Shown here piece after piece: positions 17,144 through 26,664 of a DNA stretch of 64,000 nt; within the stretch, counting starts at the first letter, position 1; each line of letters begins with the position of its first letter. The translations under genes were made by a program, and so were the position numbers. The notes beneath the pieces were generated by a model that was given only the letters and a program-made list of their open reading frames with translations, did not search any database and was not told where the DNA came from. Source of the stretch: Calothrix sp. 336/3 (GTDB lineage: Bacteria > Cyanobacteriota > Cyanobacteriia > Cyanobacteriales > Nostocaceae); the NCBI RefSeq assembly GCF_000734895.2, contig NZ_CP011382.1, positions 4,690,700 to 4,754,699 of the forward strand, given 5' to 3'.

Positions 17144-19573
17144 TTATGGCTCAGTAGAAATTTTCGCCTTGCCATCGAGAAAGAACAGCCAAACTTGTAA
17201 AACAATTCCATGAATCAGAGCGATCGCCCATAGGGAAGCGGTTAAATAATAGGCAACTGTACAAGCTATGCCTAGCATAGATGCAAGAATCAGAAATAGA
17301 GGCTGAAAGAAGAGGGGATATCCAGCTTTAAATAGAGTTTTGGCATTGATGGGGTGATAAATCACAAATAAGCCTAAACTGAATCCTGCCCACATTAACC
17401 AGACACTCCCATGTACAAATTCTCTGGGATAGGGTAAGATTAGCACCCGAAAAAATAATTCTTCACCCCAGGCAGTCAAGACAAAGATTTGTAAGGTGAC
17501 TAGGATATAGTTAAACCAATGAGTTTGCCAGATACGCCACCGGAGAAAACCGAAATAAGAACCAAGGGGAATGGCGATCGCCCCATATACCAATAATGTA
17601 ATCCCAGCTATCTGCCAATCTTTTCCTTGGGGAATGGCGATCGCGGCTAAAAACCGATTGATTAATACAGAGACAAAAGATATCTGCGTCCCTGGAAAGG
17701 TTATCCTACCGAGTAAAGGGGTAGGAGCAATGGGTAAAATTCCATCCTGCCATCCCCCCACTTGGTTACTGCGGAGAAACCACAAATCTGCCCCATGGCG
17801 AAAAAATAAGGTAGCTAATTCATCCTCTGCCTGTCGAGGCATCATGGTACGCCAACTCGTCAAACCAGCCCAAATACTGCGGTCTTGGAAAGTTTTGCCA
17901 ATTCCTGTCCCCGCAATTATACCGTTATTACTCTGCCAATCGGCACGGACTATACCCAGGGGTGTTAATAATCCTTCTAAGTCAGAACCGAGGGAGGCAA
18001 GTTGGCGAAAGCGGAGAGTTTGGGGATGGTTGGGGTGAGAATCTAACCATTGGGTAATTTCTGAATTTGCCTCAACCTGCTGTTTGACAGTTTGAATGGT
18101 TGTAAATAATGCTTGACTAGAATCTTGAATGCATGATGTTGCCGGAGTCACGATCGCACTTCCTGTACCATCACCCACCCGATATCGTGCCATTGTCACC
18201 TCTAGTTGTCGCAGAAATTCCCGCAGAGCAGATAACTTGATGCCATTAAAATCATAATCTTCTGTCACCGCATCTAATTTGACAACGACATCAGAAATAC
18301 CCCGTGTTGACAACCAACCCCACTGTAAATTACCCATATAGTCAACCCAAGAATGCTTACCCGCAATGATGCCATTGGGATTATGGGCGTAAACTTGGTA
18401 ATATTGGATGGCAAATTTTAACTCCTGGGTGAAAGGGTCATGGATAACTTTTGCTACTCCAAATGAAAAGTGTCCAGTTACTGTGGCAATCACCCCCTGA
18501 CTTTCGGCTTTTTCCCCACCAATACCACCAAAAAGATGGAGAATGATGGCAGTATCTCCTAATTTCCAGGGAGATTGGGCAGTGTGTTGGATGGCAATTT
18601 TACTGATTTTTCCCTTTTTTTCCGGTGTTTTGCGCCAGTTTTCGGAACGCAGGTAGTACAATAGGGCATCCATACCAATTTCTCTACCTTCGCCAGTCAG
18701 TTGCAATAGCGATCGCGGTACTATCCCTTGAACTGTAAATATTCCCTTCCCATCCTTAGCACCGTATATATACCAACCTTTTTCCCCAACTTGAGATTTT
18801 TCTATACCTTTAACAATGGAAGGAAAAAATTTCCGAGTGTCCATAACCTGTTGGGGAATGTGAATCACTTCCAGTTCCCCATCAAAACCTCTGGAAATAG
18901 GATTATAGTGTTGAGTATGGAAATATTCTGGAGAATTTTCCACTGTTTGGAGAATTTTCACTAAACCATAGAAACGTCCCGTGACTAATAGGGGTTCCGT
19001 GGTAATTTGCAGAATCGGTTCACCGTCTTTTCCTTGCTTTTCCTGGGGATTATCCAAGCTGACAATAACATCATCATAGGGACGAGCCCCCGCCAGCGAT
19101 CGCAATGCTCCTACCTGTCGTACTTGATTGAGACGCTCTGGGTGAATAATACCGAGTTTTTGACTAGCAAAGGTACTGGGAAGAAAGTTGATATCTCGTG
19201 TAACAGCTTGGAGATAAGCTTGGGTTGGGGGAATATTTTGCCATTCTAAGCGAGCAATTTTGCCAATCAGTCGAGAATCGGGAGCATATTCTACCTCCAT
19301 CCATACCCAATCCTGACCATCTGTCAATTCCGATGGTTGAGGTAAAATTAATCTTCCCACCCAATTACCCACAGGTTGATATAATTTGGGGTTTATCTGT
19401 TGATTTAAGGGATAATACTGAGGCTGATTAAAACTTTGTTGGGCGTGAATCCAATAGTTTTTATCAGGGAGAATAATCTGCTTTTGACGAGGATAGAAAC
19501 AGACTACAGCCAACACAGTGACTAGCAATAGAAAAATAGCCAACTTTTGCTTAGCTTGAAATTTCCACCTCAT
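17144..19573 (-). CDS. CPBP-family intramembrane glutamic protease with a large N-terminal ectodomain
   Basis: The ATG at 19573 (MRWKFQAKQK) is preferred over an upstream in-frame start because it gives a clean membrane anchor; the product is 809 residues. After the anchor (about 9-28) lies an extracytoplasmic region of about 600 residues that I do not recognise, containing a TSCIQDSSQAL stretch. The last 200 residues form several membrane helices with the CPBP/Rce1 motifs: EELFFR (first Glu near 704), FVIYHPINA and IALIHG. Family members cleave within membranes (CAAX processing, bacteriocin immunity) using Glu/His. Ordinary CPBP proteins are 200-300 residues, so the ectodomain is the unusual part. 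Substrate unknown. Confidence 0.8.
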   Translation of the reverse strand: MRWKFQAKQKLAIFLLLVTVLAVVCFYPRQKQIILPDKNYWIHAQQSFNQPQYYPLNQQINPKLYQPVGNWVGRLILPQPSELTDGQDWVWMEVEYAPDSRLIGKIARLEWQNIPPTQAYLQAVTRDINFLPSTFASQKLGIIHPERLNQVRQVGALRSLAGARPYDDVIVSLDNPQEKQGKDGEPILQITTEPLLVTGRFYGLVKILQTVENSPEYFHTQHYNPISRGFDGELEVIHIPQQVMDTRKFFPSIVKGIEKSQVGEKGWYIYGAKDGKGIFTVQGIVPRSLLQLTGEGREIGMDALLYYLRSENWRKTPEKKGKISKIAIQHTAQSPWKLGDTAIILHLFGGIGGEKAESQGVIATVTGHFSFGVAKVIHDPFTQELKFAIQYYQVYAHNPNGIIAGKHSWVDYMGNLQWGWLSTRGISDVVVKLDAVTEDYDFNGIKLSALREFLRQLEVTMARYRVGDGTGSAIVTPATSCIQDSSQALFTTIQTVKQQVEANSEITQWLDSHPNHPQTLRFRQLASLGSDLEGLLTPLGIVRADWQSNNGIIAGTGIGKTFQDRSIWAGLTSWRTMMPRQAEDELATLFFRHGADLWFLRSNQVGGWQDGILPIAPTPLLGRITFPGTQISFVSVLINRFLAAIAIPQGKDWQIAGITLLVYGAIAIPLGSYFGFLRWRIWQTHWFNYILVTLQIFVLTAWGEELFFRVLILPYPREFVHGSVWLMWAGFSLGLFVIYHPINAKTLFKAGYPLFFQPLFLILASMLGIACTVAYYLTASLWAIALIHGIVLQVWLFFLDGKAKISTEP

Positions 19574-19840
19574 GTAATATTTCTCACCCAAGACAGTAAT
19601 TTTGATTTTATAGCAATCCCCACAGAGGTTGGGAGATGAAGAAATCATCAAATAATTACAGGGGTTGGGATTTTTCTTTCCTGTTATCCATTGAACCGAT
19701 AAATACTCCACTAAAATAGGGGACTTTGGAAATTATCCCTAACAAGTTAAGCTAGATAGGGAATGCTATTTTGTTGCACTGTATATATTAATTTCCTTAT
19801 TCCTGCTAAGTTTTAATTTACGCTGCTTGAGAAAACCGGA

Positions 19841-20572
19841 ATGCTCGACCAAATTTTTGATTTTCTAAACTTTCATTTCAGCGTTGAAGCGCCAATAGTA
19901 CTTCTGGTATTAATTTGCTTAGAAGCTATACTTTCTGCCGATAACGCCATTGCTCTCGCTGCGATCGCCCAAGGTTTGGAAGATAAAAAACTAGAACAGC
20001 AAGCTTTAAATCTGGGTCTAGTCGTTGCTTATGTGCTAAGAATTACATTACTACTTACAGCAACCTGGGTACAACAGTTTTGGCAATTTGAACTCCTAGG
20101 AGCAGCATACTTGCTATGGTTAGTTTTCCAGCATTTTACCTCCCCAGAGGAAGAAGATGGACATCATCACCATGGTCCCCGCTTTACTTCCCTGTTACAA
20201 GTAATACCGATAATTGCTTTAACAGATTTAGCTTTTTCCCTAGATAGTGTGACAACAGCGATCGCCGTTTCTAGTGAAAGATGGCTCGTGATCACTGGTA
20301 CTACCATTGGGGTGATTACCCTACGTTTCATGGCAGGTTTATTCATCAAATGGCTAGATGAATTTACCAATTTAGAAGATGCTGGTTATATAACTGTGGC
20401 TCTAGTTGGCTTACGCTTACTATTGAAAGTCATCAATGACGATTTTGTGCCTCCAGAGTGGCTAATGATTGCTGCGATCGCTGCCATTTTAGCTTGGGGT
20501 TTTACTCAACGGAATGAGATTACAGTTATTGAAGTACCCCCAGAACCGGAAAAGCAAAAAGTCACTGAGTAA
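19841..20572 (+). CDS. TerC-family integral membrane protein
   Basis: A 243-residue protein with about seven membrane helices and the two inverted TerC motifs: EAILSADNAIALA near residue 28 and LTDLAFSLDSVTTA near 126. Acidic residues in these motifs are thought to bind metal; TerC relatives export Mn2+ or act in membrane-protein insertion in thylakoids. A loop near residue 107 carries EEEDGHHHHGP, a possible extra metal-binding site. ATG start; it stands alone between a divergent CPBP gene and the convergent ndk gene. Confidence 0.85.
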   Translation: MLDQIFDFLNFHFSVEAPIVLLVLICLEAILSADNAIALAAIAQGLEDKKLEQQALNLGLVVAYVLRITLLLTATWVQQFWQFELLGAAYLLWLVFQHFTSPEEEDGHHHHGPRFTSLLQVIPIIALTDLAFSLDSVTTAIAVSSERWLVITGTTIGVITLRFMAGLFIKWLDEFTNLEDAGYITVALVGLRLLLKVINDDFVPPEWLMIAAIAAILAWGFTQRNEITVIEVPPEPEKQKVTE

Positions 20573-20778
20573 TTGTATTGGCTCGTAAGATGATACGCTT
20601 CAAAATACAATTGTAGTCATAAGCCCAGTCCCAGTTAAAATTACCCTTCTAGGGAAGAAATAGCTTCAGAGCCAGAAATCACAAAATAACAAGTCTGTGA
20701 ATGGAAAAAGGGTAAATAATCAGGAAAAATATATCCATTCCCTCCCTTTTACCCTTTCCTTTTTGCACCCCTTGGGTA

Positions 20779-21228
20779 TTACTCGTGTAACCAACCCATG
20801 ATAGTCGGCTGCCAGCTAACTAATTCTTGACTAGTAAACCATAGGGAAATCTCTTGTTGAGCAGTTTCCACAGCATCAGAACCATGAATAATATTACGAC
20901 CAATATTCACGCCGAAATCACCGCGAATGGTTCCAGGTTCTGAGGTGAGAGGATTAGTAGCACCAATCATTTTCCGTGCAGCAGCAACCACACCTTCACC
21001 TTCCCAAACCATCGCCACCACAGGACCAGAGGTAATAAAATCTACAAGGCTAGCGAAAAAAGGTCTTTCCTTATGGACAGCATAATGGGCTTCCGCTAAT
21101 TCCCGAGTGGGGTGTAATAATTTTAAACCTACGAGGGTGAAACCTTTGGTTTCAAAACGACGAATAATTTCACCAACTAATGCACGTTGTACACCATCGG
21201 GCTTGATTGCGAGAAAAGTACGTTCCAC
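20779..21228 (-). CDS. ndk: Nucleoside diphosphate kinase
   Basis: A 149-residue enzyme that transfers phosphate from ATP to other NDPs through a phospho-histidine. The family start ERTFLAIKPDGVQR is intact, and the active-site His lies in NIIHGSDAVETA (family: HGSD). The start codon is GTG, supported by AGGAG seven bases upstream. Length is normal. It follows tgt on the same strand after 180 bp. Confidence 0.96.
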   Translation of the reverse strand: MERTFLAIKPDGVQRALVGEIIRRFETKGFTLVGLKLLHPTRELAEAHYAVHKERPFFASLVDFITSGPVVAMVWEGEGVVAAARKMIGATNPLTSEPGTIRGDFGVNIGRNIIHGSDAVETAQQEISLWFTSQELVSWQPTIMGWLHE

Positions 21229-21408
21229 AGCTATCTCCTCAAAGTTAACAAACTAGTCAATTGTCAATAGTACCGAATTATTGTCTAATGGCAACATTCC
21301 TAGTAACTAATGACCAATCACAGAATATCTTATTTGTGTTGTTAACTTCACGGATGGTAAGGAAACCCTTATCGTTTACCTATTCACCTGACAATCCTTG
21401 ATTCTTAC

Positions 21409-22512
21409 CTAAGTCAACCATGAGGCAAAATCTTCGGCAAAGCTATCATTGATAATAGATTGGCGGATTTTTTGGGTAAAACGAATCAGTTCTGTAATAT
21501 TGTGAATACTCAGTAGGGTATAGGCAAGAATTTCCTGCGATCGCACTAGGTGGGAAATATAAGCACGACTAAAATTTTGACAAGTGTAACAGGGGCAACT
21601 TGCATCTAAAGGTTGAAAATCGTCTCGAAACTTGGCATTTTTCAAATTCCACCGTTCACCCTGTACCATTGCTGTACCATGTCTTGCCCAACGGGTAGGA
21701 ATGACGCAATCAAATAAATCAATCCCAGAGGCGATCGCCATAGCGATTTCTTTGTATGTGCCCACCCCCATTAAATAACGTGGTTTGTTGTAGGGTAATA
21801 ATGGTGCGGTTGCATGAACAATTGCATGAATCAATTCTGGTTCTTCCCCCACGCTCACCCCACCAATGGCATAACCTGGTAAATCTAGTTGTGTCAAAGC
21901 TGCCACTGCTTGGGAACGTAAATCTAAATGCACTCCACCCTGCACAATCCCGAATAATGCCTGATCTTCCCGTTTATGGGCAGTAATACACCTTTCCAAC
22001 CAACGGTAAGTACGCTCCGTTGCTGCTTCAACCTCTTGACGATTCGCCGTTGCTGGAGGACATTCATCAAATGCCATAATCACATCTGCCCCCAAGTTAT
22101 TCTGAATCTCAATGGATTTTTCTGGGGTTAAATTAATGATTTGTCCATCATGGGGAGAACGAAAAGTTACACCTTCTTCTGTAATTTTCCGCATGTCACT
22201 GAGGCTGAAAACTTGAAATCCGCCTGAGTCGGTCAACATCGGACCATTCCAACCCATGAATTTATGCAAGCCGCCAGCTCCAGCCACAATATCTTCTCCC
22301 GGTTGCAGGTGCAAGTGGTAAGTATTAGATAACACCATTTGCGCTCCCGTATCCCGGAGTTGGGCAGGGGTAATAGTTTTGACGTTAGCAAGGGTTCCCA
22401 CTGGCATAAATCGGGGAGTTTCGACAATCCCATGGGGAGTGTGAAATACTCCAGCTCTGGCTTTTGTACCACTTGATTGGGCGATGGGTTGGAAAGAAAA
22501 ATGATTACTCAA
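21409..22512 (-). CDS. tgt: Queuine tRNA-ribosyltransferase (TGT)
   Basis: A 367-residue enzyme that exchanges guanine 34 of GUN-anticodon tRNAs for a queuosine precursor. Visible motifs: FMPVGT, LTDSGGFQVFSL with the nucleophilic/general acid Asp region, DECPP, GIVQGG, GGVSVGE, and a zinc site C-x-C-x-x-C in CPCYTCQ followed by HLVRSQE. The start codon appears to be TTG (SNHFSFQPIAQ) without a strong ribosome-binding site; no better in-frame start is visible. Members of this family are often followed by psbK in cyanobacteria, but no psbK is present here. Confidence 0.96.
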   Translation of the reverse strand: MSNHFSFQPIAQSSGTKARAGVFHTPHGIVETPRFMPVGTLANVKTITPAQLRDTGAQMVLSNTYHLHLQPGEDIVAGAGGLHKFMGWNGPMLTDSGGFQVFSLSDMRKITEEGVTFRSPHDGQIINLTPEKSIEIQNNLGADVIMAFDECPPATANRQEVEAATERTYRWLERCITAHKREDQALFGIVQGGVHLDLRSQAVAALTQLDLPGYAIGGVSVGEEPELIHAIVHATAPLLPYNKPRYLMGVGTYKEIAMAIASGIDLFDCVIPTRWARHGTAMVQGERWNLKNAKFRDDFQPLDASCPCYTCQNFSRAYISHLVRSQEILAYTLLSIHNITELIRFTQKIRQSIINDSFAEDFASWLT

Positions 22513-22717
22513 GACAGGATGACTAATCGCTAAGGACTAATCGCTAATAGTAGCAATGGAACCGGGGTAAGGGGAAGGGGGAAAGGTGGAACATATTCCA
22601 TCAGAACAATGGGGCAAGCAAGGATGCCTGTCCCATAAGATGAGATAATTTAGTTTTTACTACTCCCTTAGTTTGCAATCAGGCAAAAATCATCGCCAAA
22701 AACAGCTAAAACAGTAC

Positions 22718-23161
22718 TTAAAAACAATCATCATCAAATTCTGCATCCCAGCGAGCTGATAATACCTGCTCCATCATTGCCTCGATCGCGCTCACATTTA
22801 AAGAGCGTTCTTGCTTTTCTTGTAGAGGGGTAGAAAGGGGAATCAATCGCAGACGCATACCTTCTTGCACTAAATCAAAGTAGGTTTCCTTTTCTGGTGA
22901 TTGCTCTAATTCCAGATAATCAAAACTATAAATGTTGATATAAAGTGCATGGTTGGCAACGAGAGTCGAACGCTGGGGATTGGCAAATACTTCCATGACA
23001 TCTCCATCCCCTTCGCTTTGTAACTCGCTGTCTAGGGTATAGATGTAATGGACTCTTCCCAAATCCGCTAGCAACCGCTTTATATCAAGCTTGTTGACAA
23101 TCACGCCTGTATTGATGATGCACGGGGCAGGTATCTTGCTGTCGGGTAGATGATGAGTCAT
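22718..23161 (-). CDS. Conserved hypothetical cyanobacterial protein, 147 residues
   Basis: I do not recognise a named family. The protein is soluble and acidic at the C-terminus (RWDAEFDDDCF), with a central beta-rich part (NHALYINIYSFDYLELEQ) and no signal peptide or membrane segment. Codon use looks like its neighbours and the ATG start is clear, so it is probably a real gene. It is divergent from cobS and lies upstream of tgt on the same strand with a 205 bp gap. Confidence 0.6.
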   Translation of the reverse strand: MTHHLPDSKIPAPCIINTGVIVNKLDIKRLLADLGRVHYIYTLDSELQSEGDGDVMEVFANPQRSTLVANHALYINIYSFDYLELEQSPEKETYFDLVQEGMRLRLIPLSTPLQEKQERSLNVSAIEAMMEQVLSARWDAEFDDDCF

Positions 23162-23570
23162 AATCTAATAGCTTTAGGAGCGCAGGTGAGATACAACTTA
23201 GCAGGAAATAATTTAATTTATATCTTTGACTTTGTTGACTCCCTATCTTTTAATAATTATCAACTTTATGGGTAGAATACTTCGTTATTTTTGATAACTT
23301 CTTTTGTGGAAAAAAACACCAAAAATGTACTCGATAAATATTGTTACTTCTTGGTAGTTTTCGTAAGTTATAAGTTATACATATGTCCCTATAACTTCAC
23401 TGAATCAAGCATAACAAAAGTCCCTAGGAGAATTTGTTACAGGAATAAATCTTATTTAAACCTTCAAAAAACGATGTTACCAAGTGTGACGGATTTTTAA
23501 GCGTCATGTTTGATATAGAGGCTTTTGAATCAACAAATAACTACTAAGAGTTGTCACTAATTTAACCAAT
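23162..23570. other. Gap between the 147-residue protein gene and cobS
   Basis: AT-rich, with one short open frame that has no protein character. No cobalamin riboswitch B12-box-like sequence could be recognised before cobS. Confidence 0.5.
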
Positions 23571-24347
23571 ATGTTTAGGGAATGCCAGTGGTGGAAACAA
23601 CTACTTTTAAATGTAGCCAGTTCAGTTATATTCTATACCAGCCTTCCTCTGCCATATCTGGACAAATTAGATTTTCAAGGAGTAGCGCGATTTGTCACCC
23701 TTGTCGGATTAATTATTGGGGGTATTTTAGCGGTATTTGACACCTTGATGGATATCCTTGGTGTACCGATATTCACTCGTAGCGCAATTATCATTGGCGG
23801 ATGGGTTTTGATTACTGGGGGGTTACATTTGGATGGTGCAATGGATACCGCCGATGGCTTGGCAGTTACTGAACCGCAAAAACGACTAGAAGTGATGGCA
23901 GATAGTGTGACAGGTGCGTTTGGTGCTATGGCTGCGATCGCCATTCTTTTACTAAAAACAGCTGCCCTGACAGATATTCCCAATCATCGCTGGTTGGTGT
24001 TAATTGCTGCTTGTGCATGGGGAAGGTGGGGACAGCTCTGGGCGATCGCCCGTTACCCGTATCTTAAACCCACTGGTAAAGGTGCATTTCACAAACAAGT
24101 GATTCAAAATTATAAAGATTGGTTCCCCGGATTATTTCTAGTAATTGGAGCGACTTGTTTGGGGATACTCCTAGGGAAAAATTATTTTCATACGACTATC
24201 ATCATGCTACTTGCTGGTAGTATGACTAGTTTTCTTGTAGGTGCTTGGTTTACCCACAAACTTGGTGGACATACCGGAGATACTTACGGCGCTGTTGTCG
24301 AATGGACAGAAGCTATTTTTTTGTGTGTGATGACTATGATTTTTTAA
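23571..24347 (+). CDS. cobS: Adenosylcobinamide-GDP ribazoletransferase (cobalamin synthase)
   Basis: A 258-residue polytopic membrane enzyme that joins adenosylcobinamide-GDP and alpha-ribazole at the end of cobalamin synthesis. It carries the family hallmarks GGLHLDGAMDTADGL (Asp-rich, metal-binding) and GGHTGDTYGAVVEWTE near the C-terminus. About six membrane helices. ATG start. No other cobalamin gene is adjacent, but CbiG/CobE-like (6424) and CbiO/CbiQ (32046-33465) genes lie elsewhere in the window. Confidence 0.95.
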   Translation: MFRECQWWKQLLLNVASSVIFYTSLPLPYLDKLDFQGVARFVTLVGLIIGGILAVFDTLMDILGVPIFTRSAIIIGGWVLITGGLHLDGAMDTADGLAVTEPQKRLEVMADSVTGAFGAMAAIAILLLKTAALTDIPNHRWLVLIAACAWGRWGQLWAIARYPYLKPTGKGAFHKQVIQNYKDWFPGLFLVIGATCLGILLGKNYFHTTIIMLLAGSMTSFLVGAWFTHKLGGHTGDTYGAVVEWTEAIFLCVMTMIF

Positions 24348-24379
24348 CTAACTTTGGGGGTTGAAATCCCCTTCACAAA

Positions 24380-24478
24380 ACGTAATTACGTTAGCGTAGC
24401 TCTCCCGTTAGCGTAGCTCTCCCGTTAGCGTAGCTCTCCCGAAGGGAGCAGGGAGCAGGGAGCAGGGAGCATTACGAA
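24380..24478. repeat. Expanded copy of a dispersed hairpin repeat (family R1)
   Basis: Three tandem 17 bp units GTTAGCGTAGCTCTCCC (24390-24406, 24407-24423, 24424-24440), then GAA and tandem 7 bp units GGGAGCA to 24471. The unexpanded core (arms GCTCTCCC / GGGAGC) is seen at 27491-27554 and 37160-37197, so both arms have been amplified here. Confidence 0.85.
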
Positions 24479-24553
24479 TTATTTTAATGGGTGATAGTTT
24501 TTGCAGGCAATAGGCGGGCAAAATGCCCGCAATCATTTTCCCATCACCTGTTT

Positions 24554-25003
24554 CTACTTCATCGGTTGTAGTCTTGTCACCTTCAACTTAAAAGTACCTA
24601 CTCCCGTTTCACCAAAGGAACGTACACGCACGACATAGGTACCCGTTTTAGTAATGCGGGTAAATAGTAAGGAATTACTACTGCCATCGGGACCATCGTC
24701 ATTTTCGGCAACTGTGTTACCATCGGGACCGAGGAGGGTGATAATACTATCAAAATTCTCAGAACTCAGGTCGATCGCCAGATTATCGTCCTTATTCAAC
24801 TGCACTAAATAATCACGGGCATAGCCACCCTGACCTGTGGGAATATCTTTATCAGAAAGATTGTCAGAAATTTCACTTGCCTTGAGAGGAATGGGATTAT
24901 ACAACTTGTTTGCTTGAGCCAAAGCAGCTGTACTCCAACTAATTACCAGGAAAGTTGTCGGAATTAATACAACTTTTTGCCAACCCAGAGCTTTTATCAT
25001 CAT
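24554..25003 (-). CDS. Secreted PPC-domain protein
   Basis: A 149-residue protein with a signal peptide (about residues 1-29, ending ALAQA) and a single bacterial pre-peptidase C-terminal (PPC) beta-sandwich: YLVQLNKDDNLAIDL, IITLLGPDG, NDDGPDGSSNS, TYVVRVRSFG and GTFKLKVTR. PPC domains usually sit at the C-terminus of secreted proteases; here the domain stands alone. Probably a periplasmic or surface binding protein. Two adjacent ATG codons start the gene. Confidence 0.8.
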   Translation of the reverse strand: MMIKALGWQKVVLIPTTFLVISWSTAALAQANKLYNPIPLKASEISDNLSDKDIPTGQGGYARDYLVQLNKDDNLAIDLSSENFDSIITLLGPDGNTVAENDDGPDGSSNSLLFTRITKTGTYVVRVRSFGETGVGTFKLKVTRLQPMK

Positions 25004-25053
25004 TCCCTACAGTTTTTCTACAAAATAGCGAGTTTTGGTTAATTATAGTTTCC

Positions 25054-25758
25054 CTAGATAGGGCTTGTCGCAGAATTCTGCCTTTCTTCAGCTTTAGCCG
25101 CAGCAGCAACGGTAACCATCCCAGAGATTGCGATACCAGTTTGACGAAAGGTTTGTACAGCAGACTTGGCTGTTGCACCAGTGGTATAAATATCATCAAC
25201 AAGTATTACAGGAAACTGCGGACGTTGACGAAAATCTTCACCGATCGCAAATGCTTCTGATAGATTTTTTTCTCTCTGTACAAAAGATAATCCGAACTGT
25301 GCTTCTGTTGAGCGTACCCTTTTTAAGCCGTTTCGTTTTAATTTTAACCCAGTTATTTCACAGAAACCTTGAGCAATTAATGTTGCTTGATTGAACCCCC
25401 GTTGTTTTTCTTTTTCTGGGTACATGGGGATAGGAACCACCAACAGCTGTTTGTTTGCCAAGGGAGAATGTAATAACCAGGATTCACCGAGGTATCTACC
25501 CAAAGCATAACCAATTTCCGGGTGATTATCATATTTCATGGTGGCGATCGCCCGTTTTAAAATTCCTCCATATTTTCCCCAGGCAAATAATGGTAAGGAA
25601 CCATGCCATAAATTATTGGGGTGACTCAGTTGGCATTTATACAACTGCTTAATGCAATTTTCACATATCTCTTGTTTCGTGGGACGCTGACATAATGGAC
25701 AGGGAGAGTTAAGAAATAATTTTAAAAGCTTTTCAACGGGTTGTTGCCAAAATTGCAT
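25054..25758 (-). CDS. ComF-family phosphoribosyltransferase-like protein
   Basis: A 234-residue protein with an N-terminal zinc-ribbon-like cluster (CPLCQRP ... CENC) followed by a phosphoribosyltransferase domain with the PRPP loop VILVDDIYTTGAT. This is the ComF/GntX architecture; ComF supports uptake of single-stranded DNA during natural transformation in Bacillus and in cyanobacteria. KQRGFNQA is the usual family motif in the middle. It is 50 bp from the PPC gene on the same strand. ATG start. Confidence 0.9.
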   Translation of the reverse strand: MQFWQQPVEKLLKLFLNSPCPLCQRPTKQEICENCIKQLYKCQLSHPNNLWHGSLPLFAWGKYGGILKRAIATMKYDNHPEIGYALGRYLGESWLLHSPLANKQLLVVPIPMYPEKEKQRGFNQATLIAQGFCEITGLKLKRNGLKRVRSTEAQFGLSFVQREKNLSEAFAIGEDFRQRPQFPVILVDDIYTTGATAKSAVQTFRQTGIAISGMVTVAAAAKAEERQNSATSPI

Positions 25759-25914
25759 AGATTAGGAAATGAGTATACAGATAACAGGGGAAAGCGTCCG
25801 TGATGTCACCATTTTGGAGATACAAGAACAACTGGCGATATCGCTGTTTCTAACTGTTGTAACAAATATTTCCTGAATCCCAAATCTCTAACGCCGGGAC
25901 AACACCCGATAAAA

Positions 25915-26514
25915 TTAGCTATGAATCCTTGGTTCTGGGTGTAAAACAGACAGAATCTCACTTTCCACCGCAGCTAACTCTTCTAAACGCTCCATGAAAA
26001 CATTTCGCTCAAAGTAAGTATCAGCTAACACCCAGTAAGTACCAAAATGACGCGCTTCTGAAGCCATTAAACTCCGATAGAATTTTCCTAACTCTACCTC
26101 TGGGCAATGGATTGCTAAAAGTCCTAAACGTTCGTGACTACGAGCTTCAATTAAACCGCTAATTAATAGAGAATCTAAAAACCTTTCTGGTTCTTTAGTA
26201 CGAATTTGTGCCTTTAATGCAGCACCATAGGGTGGAGGAGGTAAGGTTCCGAGGGGAATATTTTTCTTTTCTAACCATTGATTTACCTGTTCAAAATGCT
26301 CTAATTCTTCACGGGCAATTTTCGTTAATTCTCGCACCATTTTAGTATTAGAAGGATAGCGAAAAATCATATTTAGCGCTGCACTGGCGGCTTTGCGTTC
26401 GCACAGGGAATGGTCAAGTAAGATAGTATTTAAATTAGATATTGCCTGCTCCACCCATCCTTCTCCGGTGGGTTGCTTTAGAGCATTAATCGTTGGCAAA
26501 ATGGAGGAATTCAC
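25915..26514 (-). CDS. miaE: tRNA-(ms2io6A)-hydroxylase
   Basis: A 199-residue diiron enzyme of the ferritin-like fold that hydroxylates the isopentenyl group of ms2i6A37 in tRNA. Metal-binding motifs are visible: ERKAASAAL, REELEHFEQV (E-x-x-H), ARSHERLGLL and ASEARHFGTYW (E-x-x-H). The start is GTG and has a weak ribosome-binding site. It acts after MiaA (8765-9661) and MiaB. Confidence 0.92.
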   Translation of the reverse strand: MNSSILPTINALKQPTGEGWVEQAISNLNTILLDHSLCERKAASAALNMIFRYPSNTKMVRELTKIAREELEHFEQVNQWLEKKNIPLGTLPPPPYGAALKAQIRTKEPERFLDSLLISGLIEARSHERLGLLAIHCPEVELGKFYRSLMASEARHFGTYWVLADTYFERNVFMERLEELAAVESEILSVLHPEPRIHS

Positions 26515-26664
26515 AAGTAAATATCAATAACTTCACTATGATTTTACCTTGTTTTACCTAGAAAATATTCGGAATAGAGAAGAATACAAATTAAATCACA
26601 CTATTTAGGACATCCTTGAGCAATATTTTTTATATAGCCAAAGATGCCTAAAAATAAAACAAAA

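Noticed and set aside
21229..21408. psbK, often found next to tgt in cyanobacteria
   Set aside because: The 180 bp gap has no open frame matching the short PsbK protein on either strand.
23550..23600. Cobalamin riboswitch before cobS
   Set aside because: The GCCAGTGG-like sequence lies inside the coding region and no B12 box context is present.
24380..24478. Tandem repeats that could suggest a CRISPR array
   Set aside because: Units are directly adjacent with no unique spacers, and no cas genes are near.
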